DNA from: Nocardioides kribbensis | GTDB taxonomy: Bacteria > Actinomycetota > Actinomycetes > Propionibacteriales > Nocardioidaceae | Assembly (NCBI RefSeq): GCF_015070375.1 | Contig: NZ_JADCLL010000007.1 | Span: forward strand, 164,951-228,950 | Direction: 5' to 3' | DNA length: 64,000 bases | Part shown: positions 39,478-49,477 of the stretch, in pieces | Numbering within the stretch: position 1 is the stretch's first letter | How the letters are laid out: every line of letters begins with the position of its first letter | Notes under the pieces: generated by a model | The model's database searches: none | Seen by the model: only the letters and a program-made list of their open reading frames with translations | What the model was told of the DNA's origin: nothing | Made by a program: the position numbers and the translations under genes

Positions 39478-39662
39478 TGGAGTCGCAGCGCCCCGGTGGG
39501 GCAGCTGGCCACGGCCTCCTCGACGTCGGAGACGTCCTCGGGCGCGACCTCGGCCTGGAGCACGGTGAGGTCGCCGTTGTCCTCGAGCTGGAAGTGGTGG
39601 GGGGCCAGCGACTCGCACATGCCGATGCCCTCGCAGCGGTCGTAGTCGACGGTGATCTTCAT
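39474..39662 (-). CDS. P450-type 3Fe-4S ferredoxin
   Basis: 62 residues: MKITVDYDRCEGIGMCESLA then a Cys-Pro end (ASCPTGAL). Three cluster Cys in the C-x5-C...C-P spacing, with Gly replacing the central Cys, indicate a 3Fe-4S cluster of the kind that feeds cytochromes P450. The downstream reductase overlaps by 4 bases. An upstream AT-poor gap of 223 bases contains the promoter shared with the opposite small gene. Confidence 0.92.
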   Translation of the reverse strand: MKITVDYDRCEGIGMCESLAPHHFQLEDNGDLTVLQAEVAPEDVSDVEEAVASCPTGALRLQ

Positions 39663-39885
39663 GGGCGCACCTCGGGCTCGGGGTCGTGGGGGGGACGGCC
39701 GGTCGGGGCGACCGGGCCCGCTCGCACGATGGCAGACCGCGCCCGGCCACCGCGGCACCTGTGGCGAAGGTCACGGCACGTGTCGCGGGCGACGTCGGAG
39801 TCACCCTTCTGTGGGAGATACCGGCCCGCGGCCCGTGGCACGGTGGATGAGAGGCCGGACCTTCCGCCTCACGATCGGAGGACCG

Positions 39886-40095
39886 ATGACCGACCAGGCC
39901 AAGACCCCCGCAGGCAACCGGGCACGGTGGCTGGTGCCCGCCGCCGTGCTCGTGCTGCTCGTGGTCGTGGGCGGCGTCATCCTGCTCATCGGGCTGCTGC
40001 AGGGCGACGACACCGACCTCGACCCGCCCACGCCCGTCGAGGAGCAGAGCAGCTCGGCGCTCGCCCTCCCGGTGGACCCCGTCCCGGTGGGCTGA
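39886..40095 (+). CDS. Small single-helix membrane protein
   Basis: 69 residues: a short hydrophilic head, one membrane helix (LVPAAVLVLLVVVGGVILLIGLL) and an acidic, Pro/Ser-rich outer tail. GGAGG lies 4 bases before the ATG. An in-frame ATG at 39847 is possible but lacks such a box. Function unknown. Confidence 0.6.
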   Translation: MTDQAKTPAGNRARWLVPAAVLVLLVVVGGVILLIGLLQGDDTDLDPPTPVEEQSSSALALPVDPVPVG

Positions 40096-40387
40096 CGCCC
40101 CGCGGCGCGGTCAGCGGTCGCCGCGGGCCAGCCTGGTCGGGAGTTCGGCGCCCCCCGGCGGGCTGCGTGAGCCCCGCCTGACCGACTCGGCCGCCGCGGC
40201 GACCGCTGCCCCGAGCATCCCTCGCGCCGCACCCTCACCGTCCCACCCGCGCGGGTGGGAGCCGACCCGGCCGCCGCACCGGTGTCCATGGGAGCGCGGG
40301 TCCCGTTCACCCCCGCGGGTGGACGCTGCGGGGCGCCCGGGAGGCAGAGTCGAGGAGGCCACCCTGGCACCCCACGGAAGGCGGCCC
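40096..40387. promoter_or_regulatory. Upstream region of the molybdenum hydroxylase operon
   Basis: 292 bases without a gene. The perfect 20-base palindrome TCCCACCCGCGCGGGTGGGA lies at 40241-40260. A similar but imperfect site, CACCCCCGCGGGTGG, lies about 68 bases further on (40309-40323). Two copies of one motif before an operon suggest regulator binding. The first stem could also terminate the small gene upstream. Confidence 0.6.
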
Positions 40388-40990
40388 ATGGACACCTCCA
40401 TCACGCTCACCGTCGACGGCAGCGAGCACACGCTCGACGTCGACACCCGCACGACGCTGCTCGACGCCCTGCGCGAGCGGATCGGCGCGACCGCCCCCAA
40501 GAAGGGCTGCGACCACGGCCAGTGCGGCTCGTGCACCGTGCTCCTCGAAGGGCGCCGCCACCTCACCTGCCTGGCCCTCGCCGTGGCCCACGACGGCGAC
40601 GAGATCGTCACCGCCGCCGGGCTCACCGGCTCCGCGGCCGACCCGGCCTCCCGTGGGGAAGACGCGCTGCACCCCGTGCAGCAGGCCTTCCTCGACCACG
40701 ACGGCTACCAGTGCGGCTACTGCACCCCCGGCCAGATCTGCTCGGCCGTCGGCGTGCTCGACGAGGCGAAGCAGGGCCACCCCAGCCACGTGACCGACGA
40801 CCTCGAGGTCGGCGGTGACGTCGAGCTGACCGACGAGGAGATCCGCGAGCGCATGAGCGGCAACCTGTGCCGCTGCGGCGCCTACGTCGGCATCCTCGAC
40901 GCCGTGCGCCAGGCCGCGGGCCAGACCCCCGGCCGGGGCGTCGATCCCGCCCGCCACACCCACGACCACGAGACGGAGGGCGCCCGGTGA
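40388..40990 (+). CDS. Molybdenum hydroxylase, 2Fe-2S subunit
   Basis: 200 residues. The plant-type 2Fe-2S domain ([15 protein letters not shown] ... LTC) is followed by the helical second-cluster domain ([13 protein letters not shown] ... [12 protein letters not shown]). It matches the small subunit of the xanthine dehydrogenase/aldehyde oxidoreductase family (PaoA-like), passing electrons from the molybdopterin site to FAD. GGAAGG precedes the ATG by 8 bases. The stop overlaps the start of the FAD subunit (GTGA). Confidence 0.93.
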   Translation: MDTSITLTVDGSEHTLDVDTRTTLLDALRERIGATAPKKGCDHGQCGSCTVLLEGRRHLTCLALAVAHDGDEIVTAAGLTGSAADPASRGEDALHPVQQAFLDHDGYQCGYCTPGQICSAVGVLDEAKQGHPSHVTDDLEVGGDVELTDEEIRERMSGNLCRCGAYVGILDAVRQAAGQTPGRGVDPARHTHDHETEGAR

Positions 40991-42002
40991 AGGAGCTCAC
41001 CTACGTCCGCGCCGACGACGCCGCCTCCGCGGTCGCCACCGTCAGCGCCGACCCCCACGCCCGCTTCCTCGGCGGCGGCACCAACCTGGTCGACCACCTC
41101 AAGCTGGGGGTGGCGACCCCCTCGACCCTGGTCGACGTCAGCCGGCTCCCGCTCGACACCGTCGAGGTCCTCGAGGGCGACCGCGGCGGGCTGCGCATCG
41201 GCGCCAACGTGCGCAACAGCGACCTCGCCGCCCACCCGGTGGTCCGCAGCACCTTCCCGGCGCTCTCGCGCTCGCTGCTCGCGGGCGCCTCGGGCCAGAT
41301 CCGCAACCAGGCCACCACGGGCGGCAACCTGCTGCAGCGCACCCGCTGCGTCTACTTCCAGGACGTCACCACGCCGTGCAACAAGCGCGAGCCCGGCTCG
41401 GGCTGCTCGGCGCTGGAGGGCTACGGGCGCTACAACGCCATCCTCGGCACGAGCGCCGACTGCGTCGCCACCCACCCCTCCGACATGGCCGTGGGCCTGG
41501 CCGCCCTCGACGCCGACGTCGTCGTGCTCGGCCCCGACGGGGAGCGGCGCGTGCCGCTCGCCGACCTGCACCGACTGCCCGGTCACCACCCCGAGGACGA
41601 CACCACCCTGGCCCACGGGGAGCTGATCACGGCCGTCGAGCTGCGCGGCAGCGAGCTGACGCGGCACTCGACGTACTACAAGGCGCGCGACCGCGCGTCC
41701 TACGCCTTCGCCCTGGTCTCGGTGGCCGGTGCGCTGGAGCTCGACGGCGACGTCGTGCGCGACGTGCGCATCGCCTGGGGCGGCGTGGCCCACAAGCCGT
41801 GGCGAGCCACGGTGGCCGAGCAGGCCCTGCGCGGCGAGGTCTACAGCGAGGACGCCGTGCGCGCCGCCGCGGCCGAGGAGCTGCGCGCGGCCGAGACCGG
41901 CGACGACAACGCGTTCAAGGTCGCCATGGTCCGCAACGCCACCGCGCTGGTGATGCACCAGCTCGCGTCGAAGCAGCAGCACCCCCAGCAGGGAGGCACC
42001 CG

Positions 42003-42006
<4 letters not shown>
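40987..42006 (+). CDS. Molybdenum hydroxylase, FAD-binding subunit
   Basis: 339 residues with GTG in a GTGA overlap. The FAD-binding pattern is [28 protein letters not shown], then [22 protein letters not shown] and [41 protein letters not shown] carries extra Cys residues typical of the PaoB-like group, where they bind an additional 4Fe-4S cluster. It is the middle subunit of the three-gene enzyme. Confidence 0.93.
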
Positions 42007-44105
<2,099 letters not shown>

Positions 44106-44132
44106 TCCGATCGCCCGGGGCGACGCCGGGGG

Positions 44133-44438
44133 TCACCAGCTGGAGGTGGTGATCCCCGGCAGCTCGCCGCGGTGGGCCAGCGCCCGGAAGGTGATCCGCG
44201 AGACCCCCGCCTTGCGCAGGTAGCCGCGCGGGCGGCCGTCGACCTGGTCGCGGTTGCGCACGCGCACCGGGGAGGAGTCCCGCGGCAGGCGCGAGAGCGC
44301 ACGCACGGCGTCGGCCAGCTCCGCGGAGCCCGGCTCGGCCCGGCGCACCCGCTCCTTGAGGGCGGCGCGCCTCTCGGCGTACCGCTCGACGGTGCGCCGA
44401 CGGCGGGCGTCGGCGGCGATCTTCGCGGTCGTAGCCAC
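44133..44438 (-). CDS. rpsN: 30S ribosomal protein S14, zinc-independent form
   Basis: 101 residues. [69 protein letters not shown] is the long S14 form that lacks the CxxC zinc pairs of the short form. The GTG start lies one base from the L33 stop. It is the last gene of the leftward L28-L33-S14 operon, used under zinc starvation in mycobacteria and Streptomyces. Confidence 0.95.
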   Translation of the reverse strand: MATTAKIAADARRRRTVERYAERRAALKERVRRAEPGSAELADAVRALSRLPRDSSPVRVRNRDQVDGRPRGYLRKAGVSRITFRALAHRGELPGITTSSW

Positions 44439-44439
44439 C

Positions 44440-44607
44440 TCAGCGCTCCTCGCGGAAGGCCACGTGGCGGCGCACGCGGGGGTCGTACTTGCTCAGCTCG
44501 AGCCGGTCGGGGTCGTTGCGCCGGTTCTTGCGGGTGACGTAGGTGTAGCCGGTGCCCGCGGTGGAGCGGAGCTTCACGACCGGGCGGATGTCGCTGCCGC
44601 GTGCCAT
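44440..44607 (-). CDS. rpmG: 50S ribosomal protein L33, zinc-independent form
   Basis: 55 residues: [20 protein letters not shown], then [20 protein letters not shown] and [15 protein letters not shown]. No Cys is present, unlike the zinc-binding L33 with CxxC pairs. Its ATG overlaps the L28 stop by one base (ATGA), so the genes are translationally coupled. Confidence 0.95.
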   Translation of the reverse strand: MARGSDIRPVVKLRSTAGTGYTYVTRKNRRNDPDRLELSKYDPRVRRHVAFREER

Positions 44608-44843
44608 CAGAGCCTCCCGCCCCGGCGCTGGATGTCGGCGACGACCGACTCGATGCCGCGGACGTCGACGACCTTGATGCCGCGCGCGCTGAGACGCAGT
44701 GTCACGGTGCGGCCCAGGCTCGGCACCCAGTAGCGCTTCTTCTGGACGTTGACGTCGAAGCGCCGGTTGGTGCGCCGGTGCGAGTGCGAGACGTGGTGGC
44801 CGAAGCCGGGCTGCCGCCCGGTGACCTGGCAGGTGCGGGACAC
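44607..44843 (-). CDS. rpmB: 50S ribosomal protein L28, zinc-independent form
   Basis: 78 residues: [39 protein letters not shown], then [20 protein letters not shown]. Only one Cys is present and the CxxC pairs of the zinc form are absent. It opens the leftward operon. GTG is preceded by AGGAGGACCC, part of a leader that mirrors the one in front of L31. Confidence 0.95.
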   Translation of the reverse strand: MSRTCQVTGRQPGFGHHVSHSHRRTNRRFDVNVQKKRYWVPSLGRTVTLRLSARGIKVVDVRGIESVVADIQRRGGRL

Positions 44844-44909
44844 GGGTCCTCCTGGTGATGGGCTAGAGTGATAACGATTCTCATTCTAAGCACTCCAGGA
44901 GGACCCGTT
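44841..44909. promoter_or_regulatory. Divergent Zur-controlled promoter with mirrored leaders
   Basis: The core TGATAACGATTCTCATTCTA at 44869-44888 resembles the actinobacterial Zur box, a rough inverted repeat around an AT-rich centre. The flanks are near-mirror images: GGGTCCTCCTGG at 44844-44855 and CCAGGAGGACCC at 44895-44906 hold the ribosome-binding sites of rpmB and rpmE. Both operons encode zinc-free ribosomal proteins, which zinc-loaded Zur represses. Confidence 0.8.
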
Positions 44910-45186
44910 GAGACCCGGCATCCACCCGACCTACGACCTGGTCGCCTTCCGTGACCGCTCCACCGGCGACGTCGTGCTGACGCGCTCGACGCTGGCCGAG
45001 CGCGCGGCCGGCGAGGGCGGCACCGTCGAGGTCGACGGCGCGACCTACCCCGTGGTCGACGTCGACGTGAGCAGCGCCAGCCACCCGTTCTGGACCGGCA
45101 AGGGGCGCGTGCTCGACAGCGAGGGCCGCGTCGAGGCCTTCCAGCGCCGCTACGGCGCCCGCGCCGGAGGGGGGCGGTCGTCGTGA
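44908..45186 (+). CDS. rpmE2: 50S ribosomal protein L31 type B, zinc-independent
   Basis: 92 residues from a TTG start, 4 bases after [46 protein letters not shown], then EAFQRRYG. The HPFWTG signature and lack of CxxC are those of the type B, zinc-free L31. It opens the rightward operon, and its stop overlaps the start of the mrf gene in a GTGA. TTG starts are otherwise rare in this window. Confidence 0.92.
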   Translation: MRPGIHPTYDLVAFRDRSTGDVVLTRSTLAERAAGEGGTVEVDGATYPVVDVDVSSASHPFWTGKGRVLDSEGRVEAFQRRYGARAGGGRSS

Positions 45187-46256
45187 GGACACCCGTCGTC
45201 CTGGTCACGGGCGTCTCGCCCGACGCGATGGACGCGACCCTGGTGAGCCTGCAGTGGGACCTGCCGCAGGCCGTCGCCGTGCGCCACCACATCGACGTCG
45301 AGCGGCAGCTGCTGACCCGGGTGGTCAGCGACGTCACCGGCGTGCTCGACCGCGCCGAGGTCGACCTCGAGCACGCCTGCGTGAGCTGCGCGCTGCGCGA
45401 GGACGTCGTGCCGACCATCGAGCGGCTGGCCCGCGACGGGCGCTGGGGCACCGTCGTCGCGCACCTGCCGGTCGGTGCCGACGCCGCGCAGGTGTGCCAC
45501 GTGCTGACCTGGGACGCGCGCCTGGCCCGCCACCTGCGCGTCGCCGGGGTCGTGACCGCCGTCGCCGGCCCCACCGTGGTCGACGACCTGCTCGGCGACG
45601 CACTGATGGCCGAGCGCGGCGTCGCGACGTCCCACGAGGACGAGCGCGGCGTCGGCGAGGTCGCCTCGGGCATGGTCGAGCACGCCGACGTCGTCGTGGT
45701 CACCGGCGAGCGCGAGCCCGCGGGCCTGGCCCTGCTGCGCACGCTGGCGCGGCCGGGCGCCCGCGTCGTCGCAGGCCCCGAGCTGCTCGACGGCGCGCTG
45801 GTCGCGGGCGGGCTGCACGACCACGCCGCGACCACCGCCTGGGCCTCGCCCTACCGCACCCAGGACGTGCCCTCCCCCGACGTCCCCGACGTGTGGCAGG
45901 TCGACCTGCGCTCCGACCGTGCCTTCCACCCCGACCGGCTGCTGGAGGGCCTCGAGGACCTCGGCAGCGGACGCCACCGCTCGCGCGGCTGCTTCTGGCT
46001 GCCCACCCGCCCCGGGCGAGCGCTGGAGTGGGACGGCGCCGGCGGCCAGCTCAGCATCGGCGCCGGCGAGTCGTGGGGCCGTCGCCCCGCGCAGACCCGC
46101 CTGGTGCTCACCGGCGTCGGCGCGCGGCCCGACCACCTCGAGGAGGCCTTCGAGGCCCTGCTGATGACCACCGCCGAGGAGGCCTCCGGGCAGTCGTGGC
46201 AGCGTCCGGTCGACGGCTTCGAGCCGTGGCTGGGCCCCGTGAGGGAGATCGCCTGA
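45183..46256 (+). CDS. mrf: Mrf-type ribosome hibernation recruiting factor (COG0523-like)
   Basis: 357 residues. The fold follows COG0523/CobW zinc-related GTPases, including the metal motif region [15 protein letters not shown] (C66 and C69) and a C-terminal [13 protein letters not shown] domain. The P-loop position reads [16 protein letters not shown], lacking GxxGxGKT, so GTP binding is doubtful. In mycobacteria the homologue Mrf lies with zinc-free ribosomal proteins and recruits the hibernation factor to C-minus ribosomes under zinc starvation. The location between L31 and L32 here supports the same role. Confidence 0.85.
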   Translation: MRTPVVLVTGVSPDAMDATLVSLQWDLPQAVAVRHHIDVERQLLTRVVSDVTGVLDRAEVDLEHACVSCALREDVVPTIERLARDGRWGTVVAHLPVGADAAQVCHVLTWDARLARHLRVAGVVTAVAGPTVVDDLLGDALMAERGVATSHEDERGVGEVASGMVEHADVVVVTGEREPAGLALLRTLARPGARVVAGPELLDGALVAGGLHDHAATTAWASPYRTQDVPSPDVPDVWQVDLRSDRAFHPDRLLEGLEDLGSGRHRSRGCFWLPTRPGRALEWDGAGGQLSIGAGESWGRRPAQTRLVLTGVGARPDHLEEAFEALLMTTAEEASGQSWQRPVDGFEPWLGPVREIA

Positions 46257-46468
46257 TGGCCGTGCCGAAGCGCCGCACCTCGCGCAGCAACACCCGTCAC
46301 CGCCGCTCGCAGTGGAAGGCGAACCCTCCCGCCCTCGTGCCGGTCACGGTCGCCGGCGAGGAGCACCTCGTGCCCCGGCGCCTGCTCCGTGCCGTCGAGC
46401 GCGGCCTGGTCGACCCCGCCACCGGCGCCCCCACCCGCGTCCGCACCTCGGGGGGAGGTGAGAGATGA
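46256..46468 (+). CDS. rpmF: 50S ribosomal protein L32, zinc-independent
   Basis: 70 residues: [40 protein letters not shown], then [14 protein letters not shown]. The [17 protein letters not shown] opening is diagnostic, and the Cys residues of zinc-type L32 are absent. It is read from ATG in TGATG, overlapping the mrf stop by one base, and overlaps rpmJ by 4 bases. Confidence 0.95.
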   Translation: MAVPKRRTSRSNTRHRRSQWKANPPALVPVTVAGEEHLVPRRLLRAVERGLVDPATGAPTRVRTSGGGER

Positions 46469-46587
46469 AGGTCCGCAACTCGCTGCGCTCGCTGAAGCAG
46501 CAGCCCGGGTCGCAGGTCGTCCGCCGCCGCGGCCGCACCTACGTCATCAACAAGCAGAACCCCCGCCTCAAGGCCCGTCAGGGCTGA
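46465..46587 (+). CDS. rpmJ: 50S ribosomal protein L36 type B, zinc-independent
   Basis: 40 residues: [40 protein letters not shown]. The SLRSLK, RRRGR-x-YVINK and PRLKARQG motifs identify the type B (YkgO-like) L36 without zinc ligands. The start overlaps rpmF (ATGA). It closes the rightward zinc-starvation operon. Confidence 0.95.
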   Translation: MKVRNSLRSLKQQPGSQVVRRRGRTYVINKQNPRLKARQG

Positions 46588-46600
46588 GCCCGCGCGGCGG

Positions 46601-47383
46601 CTAGCGGCCCTCGAAGGTCGGGCGCCGCTTGGCCAGGAACGACGCCACCGCTCCGGCGTGGTCGGTCGTGGCGCCGAGGCGCACCTGCGCGGCCGCCTCG
46701 GCCGCGAGGGTCTCGGCCAGCGGGCGGCCCGCGGCGGCGTCGGCGAGCAGCCGCTTGGACTCGGCGTACGCCGCCGTGGGCCCGGCCGCCAGCCGCCGCG
46801 CCAGGGCGGTCGCCTCCTCGAGCAGCGCGTCGGGCTCGACGACGCGGCCGCCCAGGCCCCAGGCCACGGCCTCGTCGGGCCCGAAGGGCTGGGCCAGCAG
46901 CACGAGCTCCCGGGCGCGCTGCTCGCCGACCGCGCGCACCAGCGTGGTCGACAGGCCCGAGTCGCAGGTCAGGCCGATCCCGGAGAAGGCCGTGCCGAGG
47001 CGGGCCGTGGTGCTCCACAGCCGCAGGTCGCAGGCCAGGGCCAGCCCCAGGCCCGCCCCGACGCAGGGGCCGGCCACGGCCGCCACGACCGGCTTGGGCA
47101 TGGTGGCCAGCGCGGTCACGACCGGGTTGTAGTGCTCGGTGACGGTGTCGAAGGCCGGACCCTCGGCCAGCGCGGCGGCGTGCTCGGCGAGGTCCTGGCC
47201 GACGCAGAAGGCCTCCGGACCACCGGTGAGCACCACCGCCCTCACCCCCTCGTCGGCGGCGACCTCGCCCAGCGTCTCGCGCAGCGCGACCTTGAGCGCG
47301 AGGTCGAGGGCGTTGCGCTGGGCGGGCCGGTCGAGCACGACGGTCGCGACGGCGCCGTCGCGCTCCAGGCGCAGGGGGTGCAT
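46601..47383 (-). CDS. Enoyl-CoA hydratase/isomerase, PaaG-like
   Basis: 260 residues of crotonase fold: LDRPAQRNALDLAL, oxyanion-hole segments GGPEAFCVGQDLAEH and GPCVGAGLGLALACDL, and an acidic residue in GLTCDSGLSTTL where PaaG-type isomerases have the catalytic Asp. The C-terminal FLAKRRPTFEGR ending is standard. It may isomerise or hydrate an acyl-CoA in phenylacetate-like or fatty acid degradation, but no other paa gene is present. GAGGAG precedes the ATG by 7 bases. Confidence 0.88.
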   Translation of the reverse strand: MHPLRLERDGAVATVVLDRPAQRNALDLALKVALRETLGEVAADEGVRAVVLTGGPEAFCVGQDLAEHAAALAEGPAFDTVTEHYNPVVTALATMPKPVVAAVAGPCVGAGLGLALACDLRLWSTTARLGTAFSGIGLTCDSGLSTTLVRAVGEQRARELVLLAQPFGPDEAVAWGLGGRVVEPDALLEEATALARRLAAGPTAAYAESKRLLADAAAGRPLAETLAAEAAAQVRLGATTDHAGAVASFLAKRRPTFEGR

Positions 47384-47485
47384 GGCGGGCTCCTCGGTGG
47401 TGGGTCCCCGACCGTCCGGTCGGTGGACGGCGGCCGGCCGACGACGCTGCCACGCCGTCCGGCTCGGCGCAACGCCGACCGGTCG

Positions 47486-47518
47486 CCGGCCGGGGCCGGC
47501 CGGGGCCGGCCGGGGCCG
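47486..47518. repeat. 10-bp GC tandem repeat before the exporter operon
   Basis: The unit CCGGCCGGGG or its rotations runs three times in the gap between the enoyl-CoA hydratase and the ABC exporter. It may fold into a stem, but the composition is low-complexity and no function can be claimed. Confidence 0.5.
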
Positions 47519-47608
47519 TCAATCCGCTGGCGACTGTCGGTGCCGCGCGCGATGATTCTCGGCGTCGACCCGGGTCCACCTCGCGTCGGCACCCGAGGAG
47601 AGGACCCC

Positions 47609-48610
47609 ATGTACGAGATGATCCGCGCCACCGGCCTGGTGAAGCGCTACAAGGAGGTCGAGGCCCTGCGCGGGCTCGACCTCGCCGTGCCGGAGGGCAC
47701 CGTGCTGGCGCTGCTCGGGCCCAACGGTGCCGGCAAGACCACCGCGGTGCGCGTCCTGGCCACCTTACTCAAGCCCGACGGCGGCAGCGCGCAGATCGCG
47801 GGCGTCGACGTGCTCGCCGACCCCGAGGGCGTGCGCTCGCGCATCGGCCTGTCGGGGCAGTACGCCGCGGTCGACGAGCACCTCACGGGCTACGAGAACC
47901 TCGAGATGGTCGGCCGGCTCTACGGCCTGGGTCGCGCCCGCGCCCGCACCCGTGCGCGCGAGCTGCTCGAGCGCTTCGACCTCGCCGACGCCGGCGACCG
48001 GCCCTCGAAGACCTACTCCGGCGGCATGCGCCGGCGCCTCGACCTGGCCGGCGCCCTCGTGGCCGAGCCGCCCGTGCTGATCCTCGACGAGCCGACCACC
48101 GGGCTCGACCCGCGCAGCCGGCAGCAGATGTGGGACGTCATCCGCGAGCTGGTCGCCTCCGGCGCCACCCTGCTGCTGACGACGCAGTACCTCGAGGAGG
48201 CCGACCGCCTCGCCGACGACATCGTGGTCATCGACCACGGCAACGCCATCGCCCGCGGCACGGCCGACGAGCTCAAGGCCCAGACCGGCGGGGAGCGGAT
48301 CGAGATCGTCCTGCGCGACGCCGCCGACCGCGAGACGGCCCAGCGGGTGCTCGAGCGGGTCGCCGTCGGCGGCGTGTCGGTCGGCGACAACGGCCGGGCC
48401 CTCACCGCGGCCGTCGACCGCGGCGCGTCCGCGCTGCTGGAGGTGCTGCGCGACTTCGAGGAGCACCGCGTGGAGGTGCTCGACGTCGGCCTGCGCCGGC
48501 CCACCCTCGACGACGTCTTCCTGACCCTCACCGGTCACGCCACCTCGGCCACGCCCGGTTCACCGGCCGCGACCGACGACTCCCCGACCCCGACGGAGGC
48601 CCTCCGATGA
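47609..48610 (+). CDS. DrrA-type ABC exporter ATP-binding protein
   Basis: 333 residues: Walker A GPNGAGKTT, Q-loop region SGQYAAVDEHLTGYENL, signature YSGGMRRRLDLAGALV, Walker B VLILDEPTTGLD and the H-loop TQYLEEAD. The C-terminal domain with LDDVFLTLTG is that of daunorubicin-resistance-type exporters. ATG follows GAGGAGAGG. It energises the permease that overlaps by 4 bases; the transported compound is unknown. Confidence 0.93.
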   Translation: MYEMIRATGLVKRYKEVEALRGLDLAVPEGTVLALLGPNGAGKTTAVRVLATLLKPDGGSAQIAGVDVLADPEGVRSRIGLSGQYAAVDEHLTGYENLEMVGRLYGLGRARARTRARELLERFDLADAGDRPSKTYSGGMRRRLDLAGALVAEPPVLILDEPTTGLDPRSRQQMWDVIRELVASGATLLLTTQYLEEADRLADDIVVIDHGNAIARGTADELKAQTGGERIEIVLRDAADRETAQRVLERVAVGGVSVGDNGRALTAAVDRGASALLEVLRDFEEHRVEVLDVGLRRPTLDDVFLTLTGHATSATPGSPAATDDSPTPTEALR

Positions 48611-49410
48611 GCACCATGACCCGCGCCGCCACCGACGGCTGGGTGGTCGCCAAGCGCAACCTGATCAAGATCAAGCGGGTGCCCGAGGTGCTCGTCTTCG
48701 TGCTGATCTCGCCGATCATGTTCGTGCTGCTCTTCGCCTACGTCTTCGGCGGCGCCATCTCCCCCGAGGGCGTGGACTACAAGGAGTTCCTGGTGCCGGG
48801 CATCTTCGCCCAGACGGTGGTCTTCGGCGCCACGTTCACCGGCGCCGGCCTGGCCGAGGACATGCAGAAGGGCATCATCGACCGCTTCCGCTCACTGCCG
48901 ATGTCGTCGTCGGCGGTGCTCGTGGGCCGCACGACCTCCGACGTGGTCTACAACGTGCTGTCGGTGGTGATCATGTCGCTGACCGGCCTGCTCGTGGGCT
49001 GGCGCATCCGCGACGGGGTCGTCGACGCGCTGCTCGCCTTCGGCCTGCTGCTGCTCTTCGCCTACGCGATCAGCTGGGTGATGGCCTGGGTCGGCCTGCT
49101 CGTGCCGAGCGTGGAGGTCATCAACAACGCCTCGTTCATCGTCATCATGCCGCTGACCTTCGTCTCCAACGCGTTCGTGCCCACCGAGAGCTTCGGCTCG
49201 GTGCTGCGCACGGTGGTCGAGTGGAACCCTGTGTCGACGCTGACCCAGGCCGTGCGCGAGCTCTTCGGCAACGTGCCGGCCACCGCCCCGCCCCAGGAGG
49301 CGTGGTCGATGCAGCACCCGGCGCTCTACACGCTGCTGTGGGTCCTGCTGATCCTGGTCGTCTTCGTGCCGCTCTCGGTGCGGCAGTACCGCCTCTCGAC
49401 CAGCAAGTAG
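48607..49410 (+). CDS. DrrB-type ABC-2 exporter permease
   Basis: 267 residues with six membrane segments. It carries the NLIKIKRVPEVLVFVLISPIMFVLLFAYVFGG opening, the FLVPGIFAQTVVFGATFTGAGLAEDMQKGIIDRFRSLPMSSSAVLVGR ABC-2 signature, and PLTFVSNAFVPTE. Together with the ATPase it forms a two-gene exporter for a drug or lipid. ATGA overlap with the ATPase. Confidence 0.93.
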   Translation: MSTMTRAATDGWVVAKRNLIKIKRVPEVLVFVLISPIMFVLLFAYVFGGAISPEGVDYKEFLVPGIFAQTVVFGATFTGAGLAEDMQKGIIDRFRSLPMSSSAVLVGRTTSDVVYNVLSVVIMSLTGLLVGWRIRDGVVDALLAFGLLLLFAYAISWVMAWVGLLVPSVEVINNASFIVIMPLTFVSNAFVPTESFGSVLRTVVEWNPVSTLTQAVRELFGNVPATAPPQEAWSMQHPALYTLLWVLLILVVFVPLSVRQYRLSTSK

Positions 49411-49413
49411 CGC

Positions 49414-49444
49414 CGCCGGGCCGGCCCTCGCGGCCGGCCCGGCG
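49414..49444 (+). terminator. Hairpin terminator after the ABC exporter
   Basis: CGCCGGGCCGGCC and its complement form a perfect 13-bp stem with a 5-base CTCGC loop, 3 bases beyond the permease stop. No T-run is present. It lies in the 67-base gap before the convergent hydroxyacyl-CoA dehydrogenase-like gene. Confidence 0.65.
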
Positions 49445-49477
49445 GGAGCCCCCGGATCGGAGGTGCGCCAGGGGGTC

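Noticed and set aside
44702..45835. Leftward frame of 377 codons spanning the Zur-like region
   Set aside because: It crosses the divergent promoter and lies antisense to rpmE2 and mrf. Its composition is Arg/Ser/Thr-rich noise.
47486..47518. Short GC repeats considered as a CRISPR or iteron array
   Set aside because: The units are 10 bp, contiguous and without spacers, and no cas or rep gene is present.
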